Part shown: positions 35,235 to 44,069 of the stretch, one piece after another | Layout of the letters: each line of letters starts with the position of its first letter | Numbering within the stretch: position 1 is the stretch's first letter | Assembly (NCBI GenBank): GCA_905479495.1 | Contig: CAJQMR010000031.1 | Span: forward strand, 1-64,000 | DNA from: an uncultured Anaerolineae bacterium | GTDB lineage: Bacteria; Chloroflexota; Anaerolineae; Promineifilales; Promineifilaceae | Direction: 5' to 3' | DNA length: 64,000 nucleotides | The notes under the pieces: generated by a model | What the model saw: only the letters and a program-made list of their open reading frames with translations | The model's database searches: none | What the model was told of the DNA's origin: nothing | Translations under genes and position numbers: made by a program

Positions 35235-36290
35235 GTGGCTAACCATTCAGAAAACAAACCACCACCCCGCCCCTCTCGCTGGCGCAAATTTTGGCCCTGG
35301 CTCAATGGGGGGCTTACGGCCGTATTGCTCATCGGCGGCGTTTGGTATCTTTCTCGCACCATCGATTTTGCTGATATTGGTCAGGCGCTGCTAACCGCAG
35401 ACGGCCGTTTCATTCTCCTGGCCTTGCTCATCTTCGTGCTGAATGGCAGCGTTAAAGCATGGCGTTGGCGGGTGCTGCTGGCTCCAGATGAAGAGCAACG
35501 TGTGCCGTATACGGCCGTTTTTTGGGCCATTTGGCTGGGTCAGTTTGTGAATACAGTGCTTCCCTTTTTACGCCTGGGTGAAATCGGCCGGGCTTATGCC
35601 ATCAACCAGCAAATTGGCACCAGCAAAATACAGGCCGTCAGCACGATGCTCATCGAGAAAAGCCTGGAGCTCATTTTTCTAGGACTGACGGTGCTGCTGC
35701 TCATCCCCTTTGCTACCCTACCGCCAAACACTGAGCAGTTGGGCATCCTCTTGGCCATTACCGCAGCCCTCTTTTTGCTGGGCATGGGGATTGTCACGAG
35801 CCAAACAGAACGCGTTATTCAGCTGCTGCACCGACTATTGGCTCCGTTTCCTAGCGTTGTCAAAAAATGGTTTGATCAGCACTTGCTTTCCGGGTTGAAA
35901 GGTCTGGCGGCGCTGCGCAGCGGTCGCAGTCTGCGCACAGTTGGTTTTTTATCAATCCTGATCACTAGCCTGGATATAGCTTTGCCTTATGCCTTATTTT
36001 TTGCCTTTGCCCTACCGCTTAGCTTTAGTGTAGCTGTGTTGATCAATGTGGCTGTGGCCTTGGTAACAACACCTCCAACCGCGCCAGGGGAGCTAGGTGT
36101 TTTTGAAGCGGCCGTATTTTTTGTGTTGGCGCAGGTGGGGCAAGCAGAAGCTTTGGGAACGGCCGTTATCGTTAGCTATGCTGTTGTTTTTCATTTATGC
36201 ACCCTGTTGCCCAAGATTGCTTTGGGCAGCCTGGCAGCTGTACAAACCAAATGGTCGTGGCAACGTTTGTCCACACCCAGCACATCTTGA
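35235..36290 (+). CDS. Lysylphosphatidylglycerol-synthase-like membrane protein (UPF0104)
   Basis: This 351-residue polytopic protein starts with GTG. It shows LNGSVKAWRWRVLL, FLRLGEIGRAYAINQ and PTAPGELGVFEAAVFF, which mark the LPG_synthase_TM/UPF0104 family. Seven or eight helices are apparent. The family includes flippase-like parts of MprF and many proteins near glycosyltransferases. Its place ahead of a GT2 gene suggests lipid or glycolipid handling. It lacks the catalytic lysyl-transfer domain. Confidence 0.88.
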   Translation: MANHSENKPPPRPSRWRKFWPWLNGGLTAVLLIGGVWYLSRTIDFADIGQALLTADGRFILLALLIFVLNGSVKAWRWRVLLAPDEEQRVPYTAVFWAIWLGQFVNTVLPFLRLGEIGRAYAINQQIGTSKIQAVSTMLIEKSLELIFLGLTVLLLIPFATLPPNTEQLGILLAITAALFLLGMGIVTSQTERVIQLLHRLLAPFPSVVKKWFDQHLLSGLKGLAALRSGRSLRTVGFLSILITSLDIALPYALFFAFALPLSFSVAVLINVAVALVTTPPTAPGELGVFEAAVFFVLAQVGQAEALGTAVIVSYAVVFHLCTLLPKIALGSLAAVQTKWSWQRLSTPSTS

Positions 36291-36310
36291 GTGCCCACTC
36301 TCTGACTTTT

Positions 36311-37279
36311 ATGAATGTCTCGATCATCATTCCAGCTTTAAATGCCCATCGCACTTTGTCCGCCTGTCTGCAAGCGTGCCAGTCACAAATGTTGCCCGCA
36401 GGCGTTCAGCTGGAAATTATTTTGGTCGATGATGGCTCCACCGATGGCACGCAAGAGATTGCCAAAGCTGCCAATGTTCAGCTAATCCAGCACCCGAACC
36501 AGCGTGGCGCAGCGGCCGCGCGCAACAGCGGGCTGGCAGTGGCCCAAGGGGAAATCATCTTGTTCACCGATGCCGATTGCATGCCGCAACCAAACTGGGT
36601 GGCAGAAATGATACGGCCGTTCCAGGACGCCACCATCCAGGGATGCAAAGGTATTTACGCCACCCGCCAGCCAGAGCTGGTCGCCCGGTTTGTGCAGATT
36701 GAATATGAGGACAAGTATGATTTGCTGCGTACTCAGCCTGTCATCGACTTCATCGACACCTACTCGGCAGGCTATCGGGCAGAGGTGCTCAAAGCAGTGG
36801 GCGGGTTTGATGAAGCCATTCGTTACGTGGAAGACCAGGAACTTTCTTTCCGATTGGCAGCGGCAGGGCATAAGATGGTGTTTCAGGAAACGGCCGTTGT
36901 CTACCACCAGCACAGCAACAGCCTGCGCCGCTACGTCCGCAAAAAAGTGATGATTGGCTACTGGAAAGCCCAAATCATGCGCCGCTACCCGGAACGCGTC
37001 ATTAAAGATTCTCACACACCGCAGGTGCTCAAGTTGCAGATGGGCCTTGTGGCTCTTAGTCTAGGCACACTGGCCGCTTCCATTGTCATGCCTCTTGCCT
37101 TTGTTGCTACGATTCTGTTGCTCGGTCTGTTTTTGCTGACAACTTTCCCTTTCCTGCAAAAGGCGTGGCGTAAAGACCAGACCGTTTGTTTAGCATCGCC
37201 CTGGTTGCTTTTTTGTCGTGCCCTGGCACTGGGGATTGGCTATGCCTGGGGACTAGCCCGGCCGTTGGCCAAGAAGTGA
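36311..37279 (+). CDS. Family 2 glycosyltransferase
   Basis: From the ATG at 36311 the product has 322 residues. It begins MNVSIIIPALNAHRTLSACL and contains ILVDDGSTDGTQEIA (about 36) and the metal-binding FTDADCMPQPNW (about 80). YSAGYRAEVLKAVGGFDEAIRYVEDQELSFRLA (acceptor side, ED-like motif) follows. A hydrophobic pair near the C-terminus (about 245-285) anchors it. An earlier start at 36197 would overlap the previous gene and is rejected. Confidence 0.92.
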   Translation: MNVSIIIPALNAHRTLSACLQACQSQMLPAGVQLEIILVDDGSTDGTQEIAKAANVQLIQHPNQRGAAAARNSGLAVAQGEIILFTDADCMPQPNWVAEMIRPFQDATIQGCKGIYATRQPELVARFVQIEYEDKYDLLRTQPVIDFIDTYSAGYRAEVLKAVGGFDEAIRYVEDQELSFRLAAAGHKMVFQETAVVYHQHSNSLRRYVRKKVMIGYWKAQIMRRYPERVIKDSHTPQVLKLQMGLVALSLGTLAASIVMPLAFVATILLLGLFLLTTFPFLQKAWRKDQTVCLASPWLLFCRALALGIGYAWGLARPLAKK

Positions 37280-37283
37280 CCAC

Positions 37284-38705
37284 ATGCAAACCTGGCTCCG
37301 GCAAAACCAAAATAGACTCTACAGCGTGGGTACGGCCGTTTTCACCTTCCTCATCTATCTGCCCACCCTGGCACCCGATCTGACCTGGCAAGCCAACAGC
37401 GGCGACGGAGGCGAACTCATCACCGCCGCCATCACGCTAGGAATCCCTCACCCACCCGGTTACCCTACCTACATTTTGCTGGGCAAGCTGGTTAGCTTGC
37501 TCCCATTTGAACCGGTCGCTTACCGCTTCCATCTGTTTTCTGCATTGTGTGCTGCCCTTGCCACCGGATTGGCAACGTCAACAGCCCAAAAGTTGATAGC
37601 TAAGCCCAATAAGCAAACCGCCCAATCGCTCGCCGTCATACCGGGCCTTCTTTTTGCCTTTTCACCCCTGGTGTGGGATCAGGCTGTTGTAGCTGAGGTG
37701 TATAGCTTAAATTTATTAGCCGTGGCTGCCTTTTTGTGGGCCTTGCTGGGGAAACGGCCGTCTCACATCGTTGGCTTCTTCCTGGGGCTCAGCGTCACCA
37801 CTCACCTCACCTCGCTATTTTTACTGCCACTGGCACTGGCCATCACGCCAGCCAAAACATGGTGGCGTCTTGCTGTCGGGGCTGTCGTTGGGGCTTCCCC
37901 TTATCTGCTGCTGCCGATCCTGGCCCAGCAAGCCAGCCCCGTTTTGTGGGGAGATCCCACCACCGTGGCGGGCTGGTGGTGGCTGGTGAGCGGCCAAATT
38001 TACCGAGCCAACCAATTGGCTTTACCGCTAACCGATTTCTGGCCACGGCTAACGGGCTGGGCAGGCACATTTGCCCGACAATTGGCTGTTTTAGGCTGGC
38101 CACTGCTCGTTTTTGCGGGATGGCAAATGCACAACGGCCGTTCTTTTTCGCCAAAAAAGTGGTGGGGATTGATGGGAACGGCCGTTGTCTATCTGATCTA
38201 TGCCTTTTTTTACAATACCCAGGACGCCATTGTGCTCACCTTACCAGCCTGGCTTATCTTTAGCATTTGTTTAGTGCCAGCGTTAAATCTGTTAGGAAAA
38301 TGGGCTTTCTTCTTGCCGGGAGCGGCACTTTTGCTACACTTGTTGAGCCATAATGGTGCAAATATTCACAATATCCGGCAGCAAGCGGAGCAAATACTGG
38401 AGCCCGCCCCACCAGGTGCAATTCTCATCACATCTGGAGACCCGGACATTTTTACGTTGTGGTATTTCCACCATGTAGAGGGACAAAGGCCAGATATTAT
38501 TCTCGTGGATGACAAGTTGTTTGCCTTTGACTGGTATCGTCATCATTTAAGACAACAACACACAACCTTGCGCGCTCTGGAAGAAGACAATCTAACTCTA
38601 TTTAAAACGGCCAACAAGCCGCAGCGTGCCATTTGCCAGACACATTTTTCACTTGAATCAAATGGCAACGCGATACTTGATTGTCTACAGGATAGTGACG
38701 AGTGA
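37284..38705 (+). CDS. DUF2723-family polytopic membrane protein
   Basis: This 473-residue protein has the DUF2723 signature near the N-terminus (SGDGGELITAAITLGIPHPPGYPTYILLG, about 33-62) and about ten helices. The family is treated as GT-C-like, possibly O-mannosyl transfer or lipid-linked sugar use. A C-terminal soluble stretch contains ILITSGDPDIFTLWYFHHVEG. Its last codons overlap the next start (GTGA), so it is coupled to the DUF4012 gene. Confidence 0.88.
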   Translation: MQTWLRQNQNRLYSVGTAVFTFLIYLPTLAPDLTWQANSGDGGELITAAITLGIPHPPGYPTYILLGKLVSLLPFEPVAYRFHLFSALCAALATGLATSTAQKLIAKPNKQTAQSLAVIPGLLFAFSPLVWDQAVVAEVYSLNLLAVAAFLWALLGKRPSHIVGFFLGLSVTTHLTSLFLLPLALAITPAKTWWRLAVGAVVGASPYLLLPILAQQASPVLWGDPTTVAGWWWLVSGQIYRANQLALPLTDFWPRLTGWAGTFARQLAVLGWPLLVFAGWQMHNGRSFSPKKWWGLMGTAVVYLIYAFFYNTQDAIVLTLPAWLIFSICLVPALNLLGKWAFFLPGAALLLHLLSHNGANIHNIRQQAEQILEPAPPGAILITSGDPDIFTLWYFHHVEGQRPDIILVDDKLFAFDWYRHHLRQQHTTLRALEEDNLTLFKTANKPQRAICQTHFSLESNGNAILDCLQDSDE

Positions 38706-40735
38706 CAACAAAAACTGATAGCGCCGTACAAAAATCACAGTCTTTTACGTTTTGGCCAGTGCGCTGGAGAATCATTTTCCTGCTCCTGGGTCTCTTGCTG
38801 CTGTTATGGCTTGGCATGAAAGTGTGGCGCATCGGGCAAGCTGTCAATTCTTTGCTGGACCAACAGGCGACGGCCGAAACGCTTATGGCCAATGGCCTGA
38901 CCAACATAGATCCAGACACGGCCGAATCACTGGTAAAAACCGTCCGTCAAGATTTTGTCGTCTTGCGCGATGAAACTGCTTTTATGATGCCCCTCACGCC
39001 CCGGTTAGGCTGGGTACCCAAGATAGGTCCATTGCTGGTTTCTGCTCCACAATTGGTAGAAATGGGGGATGCCGGGACAGAAACGGCCGTCTACGCCATG
39101 GAAAGCCTAAAACCGATCCTATCCATTATGCAGGCAAAAGATACTGGTGAAGCCCAACTGCCACAGCTCATTAATGCCCTGGCAGCCGCCCGTCCTGGCC
39201 TGGCCCAGGCAGCTATTTCGCTAGATCGCGTTGCCCAGGCACGAGCCAACATTACCAACATTGCCGATTTTCCTGAGCGACTCAAACCCCTATTTGCCCA
39301 GGCAGACGAATGGCTGCCCATTGCCCAGGACAGCCTGGCGATTGTGCCAGTCTTGCCAGAGATTATGGGGCAAAACGGCCGTCGCACGTATCTACTGCTG
39401 GCCCAAAACGAGGATGAAATTCGGGCAACCGGGGGCTTCATCTCTGGTGTGGGCACGCTCACCGTCGAAAATGGCGATATTCAAAGCCTTACCTTTCAAG
39501 ACGCCAGCACATTTGATACGTCCACCCTGTTGGAAAACTCAGACCTGTATGATTATCCACCACAACCACTTCAGGAGCTGATGGGACTGGACTATTTATT
39601 GCTACGCGATGCAAACTATTGGCCCGACTTCCCCCACTCAGCTCAAACTGCCATTGAACTATATCAACGTGTGGAACCTGATACGGTTCTGGATGGTGTC
39701 ATTGCTATTGATCAGCAGTTCATGAGTTTGTTGGTAGCCGCGACAGGCCCCATCACCATTCCCAATAGCGAGCAAACCATCACAGCCCAAAACACGGTAG
39801 ACAGTTTCCGCAACGCGTTCAACATTGAAGAGGGCCAGGAAGTAAGCGAGTGGATTCAAAATCGCAAAGCGTTTTTAACGACCTTTTCCTCGGCCATTTT
39901 GGCAAAAATTCAGGAGAATTTTGGTGCAGTTGACCCGATCACCTTTATCAAAAATATCCATTTCGCACTGGCCAGTCGTCATCTGCAGCTTTACATGGTA
40001 GATGAGCAGGAAACGGCCGTATTAGATCGATTGAATTGGGACGGCCGTTTAGAAAACCCCACCGCTCAAGATTTTCTGCTGATTCTGGATACCAATATGG
40101 GTTTCAACAAAAGCAACATGCATGTCGAACGTAGCATTGCTTATCAAGTTGATCTACCACAAAATAGCCCAGCCCAGGCCACAGTTACAGTAACCTACAA
40201 TCATACAAATACGCCAGGTGATGATTCAATCTGCGAACAAGGCATTTCTTATGCAAATGCTCCCACCTATCAAGAGATTGCTGACCGCTGTTATTTTAAT
40301 TATTTACGGCTTTATACAGTACCAGGCGCAACATTATTAGATGCTACCGGCCATTCAGTTCCTGCCGAAGTATTATTAAGTGATACCCCTTGGAATAAAC
40401 CTGCTGGAATCGTCAATGAATTTGCGAGCTTCACCACATTTGCCAATTTTATGATGGTCCCCCGTGGGGAAACAGTGGCAACGACTTTTCATTACCAACT
40501 GCCAACAAGCATCATTCGCCAACAAGACGGCAACAACGTTTATCAGCTTTGGCTGCGCAAACAAGCTGGAACTGGCGAGCAACCAGTCGCGGTTACATTA
40601 ATGCTTCCTACAGGTAGTTCAGTAATGCAAGTTAATGCTTCTAGCCAAGCTTCTATTTCTAGCAAAGAGAATCGTGTCGAGGTTAGTGTCGATCTGCAAA
40701 CTGACACTTTACTAACTGTTACGTTTAAAGATTAA
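38702..40735 (+). CDS. DUF4012 domain protein
   Basis: This 677-residue protein starts with GTG, overlapping the upstream stop by 4 bases. One N-terminal membrane helix lies at about 18-40. The DUF4012 core is clear in RTYLLLAQNEDEIRATGGFISG (about 224) with later DANYWPDFPHSAQTAIELYQ (about 302). The family is large, extracytoplasmic and often beside glycosyltransferase genes in Gram-positive-type envelopes. Its function is unknown, but a role in wall-polymer attachment or export is plausible. Confidence 0.88.
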   Translation: MTTKTDSAVQKSQSFTFWPVRWRIIFLLLGLLLLLWLGMKVWRIGQAVNSLLDQQATAETLMANGLTNIDPDTAESLVKTVRQDFVVLRDETAFMMPLTPRLGWVPKIGPLLVSAPQLVEMGDAGTETAVYAMESLKPILSIMQAKDTGEAQLPQLINALAAARPGLAQAAISLDRVAQARANITNIADFPERLKPLFAQADEWLPIAQDSLAIVPVLPEIMGQNGRRTYLLLAQNEDEIRATGGFISGVGTLTVENGDIQSLTFQDASTFDTSTLLENSDLYDYPPQPLQELMGLDYLLLRDANYWPDFPHSAQTAIELYQRVEPDTVLDGVIAIDQQFMSLLVAATGPITIPNSEQTITAQNTVDSFRNAFNIEEGQEVSEWIQNRKAFLTTFSSAILAKIQENFGAVDPITFIKNIHFALASRHLQLYMVDEQETAVLDRLNWDGRLENPTAQDFLLILDTNMGFNKSNMHVERSIAYQVDLPQNSPAQATVTVTYNHTNTPGDDSICEQGISYANAPTYQEIADRCYFNYLRLYTVPGATLLDATGHSVPAEVLLSDTPWNKPAGIVNEFASFTTFANFMMVPRGETVATTFHYQLPTSIIRQQDGNNVYQLWLRKQAGTGEQPVAVTLMLPTGSSVMQVNASSQASISSKENRVEVSVDLQTDTLLTVTFKD

Positions 40736-40740
40736 ATCTG

Positions 40741-41634
40741 ATGAAAAAAAAGTATATTTTTAGCTTTATGAGTGTAATGCTTGGGGCAATAGTTCTTTGG
40801 GGAAGTATTGATTTGCCCACAGTTTATGGCTCTGGTGCCAACCAAACCATTCCAACCAGAACACCAACTCCTGCGCCACCAACTGCCACAAAATCTGGTG
40901 GAGGTGATGGGGGAGGTAACCCAACGGCGACCAATACACCAGCACCGCAGGCTACACCAACTTCTACCCTGCTGCCTGTGGAAATTGCCCCCACACCTAT
41001 TGGCGGCTTTTTGCCAACGGCCGTTCCTTGCAGTGGTAATCCAACTATCGAAACGCTAGGGGCAACCAACGTTCGCAGCGGCCCCGGACTTGAATATGAC
41101 GTCATCGGGCAGCTGGTTTATTTGGAAGTTCGTTATATTGTCGGGCGGGCCGAAACGGCCGAATGGTGGCTGATTCAGTTTAACAACGGCCAATTTGGCT
41201 GGGTGGCTGATGAAATCGTTTTGGTACAAGGCTACACGCCCGTTGTGCCCATAGTTGAAGCACCGCCACTGAATGGCAACACGCCAACACCTGCCGCTCT
41301 TTGGAACCCTACACCCATTCCGTTTTGCACGGTTACACCCGTGCCAACCGACACACCCCCAGCAGAACCCACGACCACAAGCAGTGAGTCTGTTGAAGAA
41401 ATACCAACAGAAATCCCCACGGCTACGGAGCCAGCTCCCACAGAGGCACGCCCCACCGCCACAGCTATTGTGCAGCCAACGGCCGTTCCCCTGCAGCCAA
41501 CCGCCACTCTTGCTGGCACGATTGCAACGCCTGATCCACCAGATGAGGGTGGCAGTGGCGGCATCATTCTGCTTGGTTTGGGCATCGTTTTGGGTGCTGG
41601 CCTGCTTATCTTCTTCTTGCGACGGCGCGGCTAA
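40741..41634 (+). CDS. SH3b-domain surface protein with C-terminal membrane anchor
   Basis: This 297-residue protein has a signal-like helix (about 5-27) and a Thr/Pro stalk. One SH3b domain (about 104-162, NVRSGPGLEYDVIGQL and EWWLIQFNNGQFGWVADEIV) follows, then a second stalk. A C-terminal helix ends in LLIFFLRRRG. The end (glycine-rich, hydrophobic, RRRG) resembles a sorting signal or stop-transfer anchor. It is 5 bases from DUF4012. Confidence 0.86.
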   Translation: MKKKYIFSFMSVMLGAIVLWGSIDLPTVYGSGANQTIPTRTPTPAPPTATKSGGGDGGGNPTATNTPAPQATPTSTLLPVEIAPTPIGGFLPTAVPCSGNPTIETLGATNVRSGPGLEYDVIGQLVYLEVRYIVGRAETAEWWLIQFNNGQFGWVADEIVLVQGYTPVVPIVEAPPLNGNTPTPAALWNPTPIPFCTVTPVPTDTPPAEPTTTSSESVEEIPTEIPTATEPAPTEARPTATAIVQPTAVPLQPTATLAGTIATPDPPDEGGSGGIILLGLGIVLGAGLLIFFLRRRG

Positions 41635-41642
41635 TAAAAACA

Positions 41643-43037
41643 ATGGCGGTCAACTCCCGCGCCAAACAATTTTTTGCCTTCACTGTTTTCATCATTCTGG
41701 CCTCGCTGGACAATGCTGCTGCAGGTGTACTGCCGCCGCTCTATGCCATCATCGCCCGCGATTTACAGGCCAATGATGCCGCGCTAGGTTCTGTGACGGC
41801 CGTTTACATTCTCATCGTGGCCATTGCCGCCGTGCTGTGGGGCTACCGGGGTGACCAAAAAAAACGCAAGCCGCTTCTTTTTTGGGGCACGCTCGTGTGG
41901 GTAACGGCCATGCTGCTTACCACAACTGCCCGAACCTTCTCCCATTTTTTGCTATTCCAAATGTTAACGGCCGTTGGCGTGGGCGGGATTAGCTCCCTGG
42001 GATTCAGCGTAGTGAGCGACTTGGTACCTGCCCATCGGCGCGGCCTGGCCCTAAGCTTGTGGAGCGTTTCGCAAGGCATTGGTGCCTCGTTGGGGGCGCT
42101 GCTGGCCGGAACTGTGGGCGCATTCGACTGGCGCTATCCCTTTTGGATCATTGCCACTGCCGGGTTGCTCTTTGCCATTCTCTTTTTGTTTACTCAAGAG
42201 CCTCTGCGCGGACAGGCCGAGCCAGAACTAAAACCACTATTTAACCAGGGCAAACGGTATGAATTCCGCATCAGCCGCGCCGATATTACCCTCATTTTGC
42301 AGCAATCATCTAATCGCTGGCTGCTGCTGCAAAGTTTTTTCTACGCGCTGGCCTATGGCTCCACTGTCTGGATTCCACGTTGGGCCATTGCCCGTGTGCA
42401 GGCAGAAGGTTACACGCTAGAAACAGCCACCATCGTAGGCAATCTTATTATTGCCCTGCTAAGTTTGGGGGGATTTACGGCCGTTCTCTCCGGGCATCTT
42501 GGCGACAGGTGGCAGCTGCGCAACAGTCAGGGTCGGGTACGCCTGGCCATGATTGGCCTCCTGGTTTCCGCCCCACTCTATGTCGCGCTTTATTTTATTC
42601 CTTTTCGCAATTTAAGTTTGCCAGAACCTGCCAGCTTCTGGGAATTGGTAACGGCCGTTCTCTACGCCTTCCTTAACAACGGGTGGGTCATTTTGGCTTT
42701 TGTGGTTGCCTTTACGGCCGTTACGTTCCAATCGGCCGATCCACCCAATTGGGCCGCGATGATTACTGATGTCAATCTGCCTGAACATCGCGGCACAGTA
42801 ATCGGACTCAGCCGCCTGTTCCGGGCCGTGGGCAATGCCATCAGCGTTTCGCTGGCTGGCTGGCTTTTTGCCAGCCTCACTAGCCACCTGCCTGAACCCG
42901 ATAATTACGCCGTCGGCCTTTCGCTCTTCCAAATCTTTGTGCTCCCATCCCTGATTTGTTATCTCTTTCTGCAAAAATATGTCGCCGGTGACAAGAAAAT
43001 GATTACCCAACGCCTCACAAAACGTGCTCAGAGCTAA
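41643..43037 (+). CDS. MFS transporter
   Basis: This 464-residue protein has about 12 helices and the loop motif WGYRGDQKKRKPLLFWG between helices 2 and 3. SEED motifs VSDLVPAHRRGLALSLW and MITDVNLPEHRGTVIGLSRLFRAVGN are typical of MFS domains. The substrate is not evident. It sits 287 bases before the one-carbon cluster and may or may not import its substrate. Confidence 0.9.
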   Translation: MAVNSRAKQFFAFTVFIILASLDNAAAGVLPPLYAIIARDLQANDAALGSVTAVYILIVAIAAVLWGYRGDQKKRKPLLFWGTLVWVTAMLLTTTARTFSHFLLFQMLTAVGVGGISSLGFSVVSDLVPAHRRGLALSLWSVSQGIGASLGALLAGTVGAFDWRYPFWIIATAGLLFAILFLFTQEPLRGQAEPELKPLFNQGKRYEFRISRADITLILQQSSNRWLLLQSFFYALAYGSTVWIPRWAIARVQAEGYTLETATIVGNLIIALLSLGGFTAVLSGHLGDRWQLRNSQGRVRLAMIGLLVSAPLYVALYFIPFRNLSLPEPASFWELVTAVLYAFLNNGWVILAFVVAFTAVTFQSADPPNWAAMITDVNLPEHRGTVIGLSRLFRAVGNAISVSLAGWLFASLTSHLPEPDNYAVGLSLFQIFVLPSLICYLFLQKYVAGDKKMITQRLTKRAQS

Positions 43038-43162
43038 TGCAAAATAAAGCAAGAAACATGATTCAACGCCAACACACATCATTCCCATTTCGCTCCCGAA
43101 GCCAAAATATTTACCAATCGCTTGCGTCACGCTGAACGTGTGTTACCATTGCGCCAAGTTGA

Positions 43163-43181
43163 GATATATTACAGATATATC
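43163..43181. promoter_or_regulatory. Palindrome GATATAT-N5-ATATATC, candidate GntR operator
   Basis: A perfect 7-base inverted repeat separated by TACAG lies 144 bases before the GntR gene. GntR/FCD regulators bind short AT-rich palindromes and often control their own operon. The 43038-43324 gap contains no gene. Confidence 0.4.
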
Positions 43182-43324
43182 AATCGTATTTTAACGGTTT
43201 ATACAAATTGGAAGAATCACTTCTCTAAATTTCAAAAAGCTTTCCGCTTTTACAGATTTAATCGGCCAAATCGCCTCGGTCCCCACCAATTGCCGATTAA
43301 ATAACTCGCAAACAGGGAAACAAG

Positions 43325-44020
43325 ATGAGTGTGCACGGTGATTCGCAGCGTTCACTCAGTGAGCAGGCCTACGAACAAATCAGGCAAAAGATTGTCACCC
43401 TCGCGTTGGCTCCAAGCGCCGTTGTAGACGAGGCACGCCTGCAAAAAGAACTTGGGTTTGGTCGCACGCCCATCCGGGAAGCGCTTAAAAGATTAGAGTT
43501 GGAACGCCTCATCAACATCATTCCCCGACGCGGTATTTTTGTTACCCCCATCAACCTGACCGACTTACAACGTTTGTATGAAATGCGCCTTAATCTGGAA
43601 TGTTTGGCTACGGAACTGGCGGCAAAAAGGGGAACGGCCGTTCACTGGCAAGAAATGGCCTATGTCCTTAACCAGGTAAATGCACCCGGCAAAATCTCTC
43701 CCGAACAGCTCATTGCCATTGATGATCAATGCCATCGCATCATCTACCAGGCCGCAGACAACCATTTCCTGGAACAAAGCCTGATGGCTCTCTATCCGCT
43801 TAGCCTGCGCATGTGGAACGTAGCCCTGGCAAAACTAGGTGACAAAAAAGAGAACGTCGTTGAATATGAACACATTGTGGAGCACCAGCAAATAATGGTT
43901 GCCCTGCAAAACGGCGCAGTTGAAGAGTCCATTAACCTGATGCGTCGTCATATTGAAGCCTACCAGCAGTACATCGAAAACGTTATTTTAGGCAAGTCAG
44001 CGCAGCTCCATGCGGCCTGA
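43325..44020 (+). CDS. GntR-family regulator with FCD domain
   Basis: This 231-residue protein has a winged helix-turn-helix (residues about 12-78; EQAYEQIRQKIV, LGFGRTPIREALKRLELER) and an FCD sensing domain (about 88-220). The FCD metal site (Asp and three His) is seen in IDDQCHRIIYQAADNHF, EHIVEHQQIM and MRRHIEAYQQ. FCD domains bind small carboxylates, so glycine betaine or a breakdown product is a reasonable effector. It opens the one-carbon cluster, 49 bases before the MttB-type gene. Confidence 0.94.
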   Translation: MSVHGDSQRSLSEQAYEQIRQKIVTLALAPSAVVDEARLQKELGFGRTPIREALKRLELERLINIIPRRGIFVTPINLTDLQRLYEMRLNLECLATELAAKRGTAVHWQEMAYVLNQVNAPGKISPEQLIAIDDQCHRIIYQAADNHFLEQSLMALYPLSLRMWNVALAKLGDKKENVVEYEHIVEHQQIMVALQNGAVEESINLMRRHIEAYQQYIENVILGKSAQLHAA

Positions 44021-44069
44021 TTTGCTCCCACTTACCAACCTTTTTTGATTCGCGCAGGAGGAACCGTCT

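Noticed and set aside
36197..36310. Early start for the GT2 gene
   Set aside because: It overlaps the previous gene by nearly 100 bases and precedes the conserved N-terminal motif.
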